Shown here one piece after another: positions 63,563-64,000 of a stretch of DNA of 64,000 nucleotides (its first letter is position 1; every line of letters starts with the position of its first letter). The translations under genes and the position numbers were made by a program. The stretch spans positions 1,178,001-1,242,000 of the forward strand of contig NZ_JAPKNJ010000001.1 of the NCBI RefSeq assembly GCF_026343945.1. Direction: 5' to 3'. Below the pieces are notes generated by a model that was given only the letters and a program-made list of their open reading frames with translations, made no database searches and was not told the origin of the DNA. This DNA comes from Kaistia algarum. GTDB lineage: Bacteria; Pseudomonadota; Alphaproteobacteria; Rhizobiales; Kaistiaceae.

Positions 63563-64000
63563 CCCTCGCCGAACTGCCCAAGGCCTATGAAAAGGCCAAG
63601 ACCGTCGACGTTGCCGACATTCCGGTCATTGATTTCGCCCCCTATCTCCACGGCACGGAGGCCGAGAAGGCCGCCGTGGCCGCGAAGATCGGCAAGGCCT
63701 GCGAGGAGGTTGGCTTCTTCTATCTCGCGGGTCACGGTGTGCCGCAGGAGCTGATCGACGCCACTTTCGGCGTCTCCAAGGACTTCTACGCCCAGCCCTT
63801 CGACGGGCGCATGAAATCGGCCGCGACGCTGGAGCATTGGCGCGGCTATGTGCCGTCCAAGCTTGAGGCCGAGGGCGGCACGGTCGGCGGCGCGATCGAG
63901 ACCTATCGCTTCATGCTCGACCTGGCCAAGGACGATCCCGATGTCCTCGCCGGCAAGCCGCTGCATTTGCCAAACCGCTGGCCGGAGGGCGTGACGGACT
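63559..64000 (+). CDS. Isopenicillin N synthase-like 2-oxoglutarate/Fe(II) dioxygenase, truncated by window end
   Basis: The first 147 residues of a nonhaem iron oxygenase are present: VADIPVIDFAPYLHG near residue 18, and ACEEVGFFYLAGHGVPQELIDATF, the DIOX_N signature of the isopenicillin N synthase family, near residue 48. The iron ligands would lie beyond the window. Translation is coupled to the pyroglutamyl-peptidase-like gene by an ATGA overlap, so both likely act on one substrate. Similar proteins hydroxylate small molecules. Whether it is intact is unknown. Confidence 0.88.
   Translation, partial: MTLAELPKAYEKAKTVDVADIPVIDFAPYLHGTEAEKAAVAAKIGKACEEVGFFYLAGHGVPQELIDATFGVSKDFYAQPFDGRMKSAATLEHWRGYVPSKLEAEGGTVGGAIETYRFMLDLAKDDPDVLAGKPLHLPNRWPEGVTD

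Overview
The sequence is a high-GC chromosome segment of an alphaproteobacterium. Rhizobiales/Hyphomicrobiales is the best guess, from the gene style (the RES/Xre pair, a two-regulator sugar ABC operon, DUF1344, DUF2092 and DUF937 proteins, an AbrB-type permease) and from the codon use. The genus cannot be named from this sequence alone.

Positions 1 to about 20,575 are a mobile defence island. It starts inside an IS256-family transposase at the window edge. A leftward five-gene cluster follows: Type III-like Res (9849), a DUF3883 protein, a Mod methyltransferase interrupted by one in-frame TGA at 4752-4754, an AT-rich GIY-YIG protein, and a ParE-UvrD helicase that lacks its C-terminal motifs. 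Facing it is a complete Zorya type I operon, zorABCD (10207-17480): a MotA-like motor, a MotB/OmpA-like stator, an EH-signature protein and an SNF2-type helicase. Beyond it lie an IS3-family transposase remnant, a gene-poor stretch, a small ORF, and a tyrosine integrase whose gene ends its run at the 3' end of tRNA-Ser(GGA) (20486-20575). This is the usual layout of an island inserted into a tRNA gene.

Positions 20,850-25,670 are ordinary chromosome: msrA, two redox enzymes, mepA and a 1-Cys peroxiredoxin. Between the peroxiredoxin and lepA (25,700-29,600) is a second accessory pocket. It holds palindromic repeats, a DUF559 nuclease-like gene bracketed by two roughly 195-bp direct copies of a compound repeat, and an OLD-family ATPase/TOPRIM nuclease. 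From 29,610 to 44,330 are housekeeping and envelope genes (lepA, prmB, rlmN, exporters, a DUF305 metal-binding protein, a DNA glycosylase), plus a RES/Xre toxin-antitoxin pair with a clear operator and an isolated FeeM-like acyltransferase.

Two catabolic loci fill the right third. At 44,348-52,850 is a sugar uptake operon: epimerase, binding protein, two permeases, ATPase, Gfo/Idh/MocA dehydrogenase and a GntR regulator. It is divergent from a LacI regulator, and two identical perfect 16-bp operators lie between them. From 52,837 to the window end is a NitT/TauT/SsuA-type importer with an alpha/beta hydrolase, SDR, amidohydrolase, second Gfo/Idh/MocA enzyme, cyclic amidohydrolase (dihydroorotase/allantoinase/hydantoinase family), GntR regulator, pyroglutamyl-peptidase homologue and a truncated 2-oxoglutarate dioxygenase. 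Together these suggest uptake and ring opening of an unidentified cyclic amide or ureide, and TTGTCG-type boxes recur in its promoter regions.
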